The position numbers were made by a program, and so were the translations under genes. Below are positions 61,379-64,000 of a DNA stretch of 64,000 bases, one piece after another. The stretch spans positions 1 through 64,000 of the forward strand of contig NZ_JAENKO010000003.1 in NCBI RefSeq assembly GCF_016599145.1. Reading direction: 5' to 3'. The notes beneath the pieces are model-generated. The model was not told where the DNA came from. It worked only from the letters and a program-made list of their open reading frames with translations, and ran no database searches. The DNA comes from Tomitella cavernea (GTDB lineage: Bacteria > Actinomycetota > Actinomycetes > Mycobacteriales > Mycobacteriaceae). Within the stretch, counting starts at the first letter, position 1. Every line of letters begins with the position of its first letter.

Positions 61379-64000
61379 TCACTCCTTCTGGCCGTCCGCC
61401 GCGCCGCGGCGCGACTCGATCTCGCGCAGGCGCCGCCCCATGTGGGCGCCGACCTTCGCAATGTAGGGCTCGTCGACGATGGCGAGATGGTCGCCCCCGA
61501 CCTGCACGACCTCGAGGTCCGGCAGCACCCCGCCCCAGCCGCCGTCCGCGGCGCGAGTCGCGTACGCGGGTTCGAGTTCGATGGCGCCCTCGTGGTAGCT
61601 GTCCGCCATGTAGAGCACGGCGGGACCGTCGTATTCGGTGAGGTTCGCCGCCGCCCGGGCCAGCGCGCGGTTCTCCAGGAAGGAGGTGCGCTGGTGCTCG
61701 ATGACGCCGCCGGGGATCGGCAGTTCCACGCCCGAGAGCATGTCCATGAGGATCTTCACCGCGCCCTCGTCGTCGGTCTTCGCCAGCTCGTCCACCGGCA
61801 ACGGGACCTCCACGCCGTAGGTCTTCTCCGCGAAGGCGATGTAGCGGTTCCAGCGGGCGCGGCGTTCGTCCTCGGTGTCGGGGATCGGCTCGCCGGGCAT
61901 GACCACGTCGATGAGCCCCACCAGCGCCACCTCCTCACCGGCGTCGCGCAACAGCTTGGCCACCGCGTAGGCGAGCACCCCGCCGAGCGACCAGCCCGCC
62001 AGCACGTACGGTCCATGCGGCTGGATCTCCCGCAGCGGCGCCAGATACTGCTCGGCACGCTCGGCGATCTCGCCCTCGACGCGTTCGAACCCGTACATCG
62101 GCGTGCCCTCGGGCAGCCTGCGCAGCAGCGGTTCGTAGACCACCGTGGAGCCGCCTGCCGGGTGGAAGACGAACACCGGGGTGGCGTCGCCGCCCTCGGG
62201 CCGGGCGCGCAGCGTGCGCACCAGACCCACATCGTCGCCCTCGAGGTGCTCGCGGACCGGGCCGGACAGCTCCTCGACGGTGCCGGCAGAGCGGATCTGT
62301 TCCGCGGTGATCTCCCCGCCCGCGCGCTCGGTGAGCCGCGCTGCCAGGGCGTCCGCCGTGGCGTCGTCCAGCGTCTCAAGCGGCGTGAAGATGCCCTTCG
62401 CCGAACGTCCGACGACCAGGGCCCAGGTGCCGAAGGTCAGCCGCTCGGCCGCGTCCCGTGGTGGCACGTCCTGGGCCCTGTCGGCGGCGGGCGCCGCGGC
62501 GGCAGGGGCAGCCGCAGCTTCTGCCCTCTCCGTCGCCGGCTCTGACTCCGCCGCTGCGTCTGCCTCTGATTCCGACGCTGCGTCAGTTTCACGCCGCTGC
62601 TGCTCGGCCAGCGCGGCCACCTCCTCGCGGTTGTCCACCGCGTACCGCAGGTAACCGGCCACCTCCTGCAGGTTGGCGTCGCGCACCGCCTGCAGCTGCA
62701 GCTGGGGGATGTCGAACTCGTATTCCACGCGGTTCTTGATGCGCACGGCCATCAGCGAATCGAGGCCCAGCTCGATGAGCGGGATCTCCCGCGGCAGGTC
62801 CTCGGCCGCGAACCCCATGGACTCGGCGACGATCTGGGTCAGCCTGTCGTCGAGGCTCACCGGACCGTCCGGATCCCACCGCTCGGGGGCGGACTCCGCA
62901 TCGGCGAACTCGTCGTCCGCCGCGCCCTCGTCCATCGCCGCCACTGCCGCCGGCGGGGCGAGGACAGCCCGCTCGGGCAGGGGCGCCGGAGATGTGACCA
63001 CCGCCTCGGTGAGCAGACGGAACGCCCCGTCGGCACCGCGCGCGTGCACTTGCACGGACGCGCCGCCCAGGTGCGGGGTCAGCGTGGTGGTCAGGGTGTC
63101 CGCGCCGTCCGCGTCGCCGTGGTGCTGCACCGCCCCCAGCGCCGGCTCCGACAGCAGTTGCCCTGCTGCGGCCACCACCAGTCGGTTGGCGTCCGGTACC
63201 GCCGAAGCTGCGATCTCCCAGGCATGGCGGCCGTCCGGCAGCGCCACGTGCGTCCCGGGGATGCGCCCGACTCCCCCTCCGCCCACGCGCACGTCCACCC
63301 AGTGCGGCTTGCGCAGCCACGGCGTCCGCGGCGGATCCGCATACGGCCCGGGCGCGAACAGCGTCGTCAGATCCACCTTGTGGCCGTGCACGTACAACGA
63401 CGCCAACGCCCGCAACACGTTCAGCGGTTCGTCCTCCTTGCGCTTGAGCGTCTGGATCAGCTGCGGCTCGGTCACGCCGGCGTCGAAGGAGGTCATGGCG
63501 ATGGACATGAGCGTCACCGGGTTGGGCGCGAATTCGACGAACGTCGTGTGCCCCGCGGCCAGGGCGTTCTTGGCGCCCTGGTCGAAATACACGCTGTGCC
63601 GCATGTTCTTCGACCAGTGGGCCTCGTCGTGCAGCCCGTCGGTGCCGGCGGGGAACCGCTGACCCTCATGCACCGAGGAGAACAGGGCCGTCGTCAGCGG
63701 GAACGTCTCCAGCCCGGCCAGCTCGGCCACCAGCTCGCCGAGGATCGGGTCCACCTGCGAGGTGTGGCTGGCCGCGTTGGTCTTGAGCACGTGGTGGAAC
63801 TTGCCCAGCTCCTCGCACCGGGCCACCATCGCCTGCACCTGCGGCTCGGGCCCGCCGATCACCGTCTGGTTGGGGGCCGCGTAGACGCACACCTCCAGGT
63901 CGGGGAACTCGCTGAGCGCGTCATGGATCTCGCCCGCGCTGTACTCGACGATCGCCATCTTGCGGATGTCGTCGCCGGTGACGGTCTTCTCGCCCTCGTC
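61379..64000 (-). CDS. pks13: Polyketide synthase Pks13, C-terminal part (continues beyond the window)
   Basis: Condenses the two fatty chains to the mycolate precursor. The 873 C-terminal residues are visible and the frame is open at 64000. In order: the end of the acyltransferase domain ([30 protein letters not shown]), linker, acyl-carrier domain with phosphopantetheine serine in [13 protein letters not shown], an Ala/Glu-rich spacer ([16 protein letters not shown]), and the thioesterase with [17 protein letters not shown], nucleophile GWSLGG and a late histidine in [10 protein letters not shown]. The gene for FadD32 should lie just outside the window. Confidence 0.96.
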   Translation of the reverse strand, partial: DEGEKTVTGDDIRKMAIVEYSAGEIHDALSEFPDLEVCVYAAPNQTVIGGPEPQVQAMVARCEELGKFHHVLKTNAASHTSQVDPILGELVAELAGLETFPLTTALFSSVHEGQRFPAGTDGLHDEAHWSKNMRHSVYFDQGAKNALAAGHTTFVEFAPNPVTLMSIAMTSFDAGVTEPQLIQTLKRKEDEPLNVLRALASLYVHGHKVDLTTLFAPGPYADPPRTPWLRKPHWVDVRVGGGGVGRIPGTHVALPDGRHAWEIAASAVPDANRLVVAAAGQLLSEPALGAVQHHGDADGADTLTTTLTPHLGGASVQVHARGADGAFRLLTEAVVTSPAPLPERAVLAPPAAVAAMDEGAADDEFADAESAPERWDPDGPVSLDDRLTQIVAESMGFAAEDLPREIPLIELGLDSLMAVRIKNRVEYEFDIPQLQLQAVRDANLQEVAGYLRYAVDNREEVAALAEQQRRETDAASESEADAAAESEPATERAEAAAAPAAAAPAADRAQDVPPRDAAERLTFGTWALVVGRSAKGIFTPLETLDDATADALAARLTERAGGEITAEQIRSAGTVEELSGPVREHLEGDDVGLVRTLRARPEGGDATPVFVFHPAGGSTVVYEPLLRRLPEGTPMYGFERVEGEIAERAEQYLAPLREIQPHGPYVLAGWSLGGVLAYAVAKLLRDAGEEVALVGLIDVVMPGEPIPDTEDERRARWNRYIAFAEKTYGVEVPLPVDELAKTDDEGAVKILMDMLSGVELPIPGGVIEHQRTSFLENRALARAAANLTEYDGPAVLYMADSYHEGAIELEPAYATRAADGGWGGVLPDLEVVQVGGDHLAIVDEPYIAKVGAHMGRRLREIESRRGAADGQKE

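Overview
The window is GC-rich DNA from a mycolic-acid-containing actinobacterium (order Mycobacteriales). It encodes the arabinogalactan and mycolate machinery (GlfT1, GlfT2, DprE1, DprE2, AftA, an Emb arabinosyltransferase, AccD4, Pks13), the proteasome activator Bpa, many GTG starts and short or absent leaders. Gene order partly follows the Mycobacterium tuberculosis Rv3722c-Rv3808c segment, but with rearrangements, one emb gene instead of three in tandem, and queuosine genes. This points to a relative such as the Dietzia/Tsukamurella/Gordonia/Tomitella group; the genus cannot be fixed from the sequence alone.

Layout. 0-4.4 kb: the tail of an upstream gene, two tandem almost identical peptide-type binding lipoproteins, and a broken SDR gene. 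4.4-8.4 kb: a sulfatase module (Cys-type arylsulfatase, divergent TetR regulator with two matching operators, formylglycine-generating enzyme). 8.5-14.5 kb: L,D-transpeptidase, a small Cys-rich protein, aspartate aminotransferase, 4.5S RNA, tRNA-Ser(GGA), a secreted DUF4185 protein and an aquaporin. 14.6-17.7 kb: a queuosine-related set (GluQ-RS, YhhQ-type transporter, Tgt). 17.8-22.7 kb: CsoR, a LuxR-type solo regulator and a 1295-residue HTH-nSTAND-WD40 protein. 22.8-33.5 kb: four tRNAs, TadA and its partner protein, prephenate dehydrogenase, amidase, DUF488, a CHRD surface protein with a class F sortase, an aromatic aminotransferase, a 5'-nucleotidase-like protein and a lysophospholipase-like hydrolase. 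33.7-39.1 kb: Tat-exported arylsulfotransferase-like protein, quinone oxidoreductase, GCS2 ligase and a class V aminotransferase-fold protein.

39.4-64 kb is mainly cell-envelope assembly: bpa, the Wzm/Wzt exporter and GlfT1, then an inserted alcohol/aldehyde dehydrogenase island with its AcoR-like regulator, then GlfT2, GtrA and the divergent dprE1-dprE2-aftA-emb operon, MarR/DoxX, and finally accD4-pks13 running off the window end. These genes make decaprenyl-phosphoarabinose, start and extend galactan, export the polymer, arabinosylate it and make the mycolic acids attached to it.

The most unusual signals are: three tandem 7-codon mini-ORFs chained by ATGA overlaps in front of wzt; an arylsulfotransferase-like gene with a Tat signal but no ATG/GTG/TTG start; a Tgt with a rewritten base-specificity loop beside a queuosine-precursor transporter; enzyme-fold proteins lacking key catalytic residues (nucleotidase metal ligands, class V aminotransferase lysine, AcoR Walker lysine); a sortase F/CHRD pair with a non-LPXTG signal; and an imperfect ~31-bp repeat block at the edge of the dehydrogenase island.
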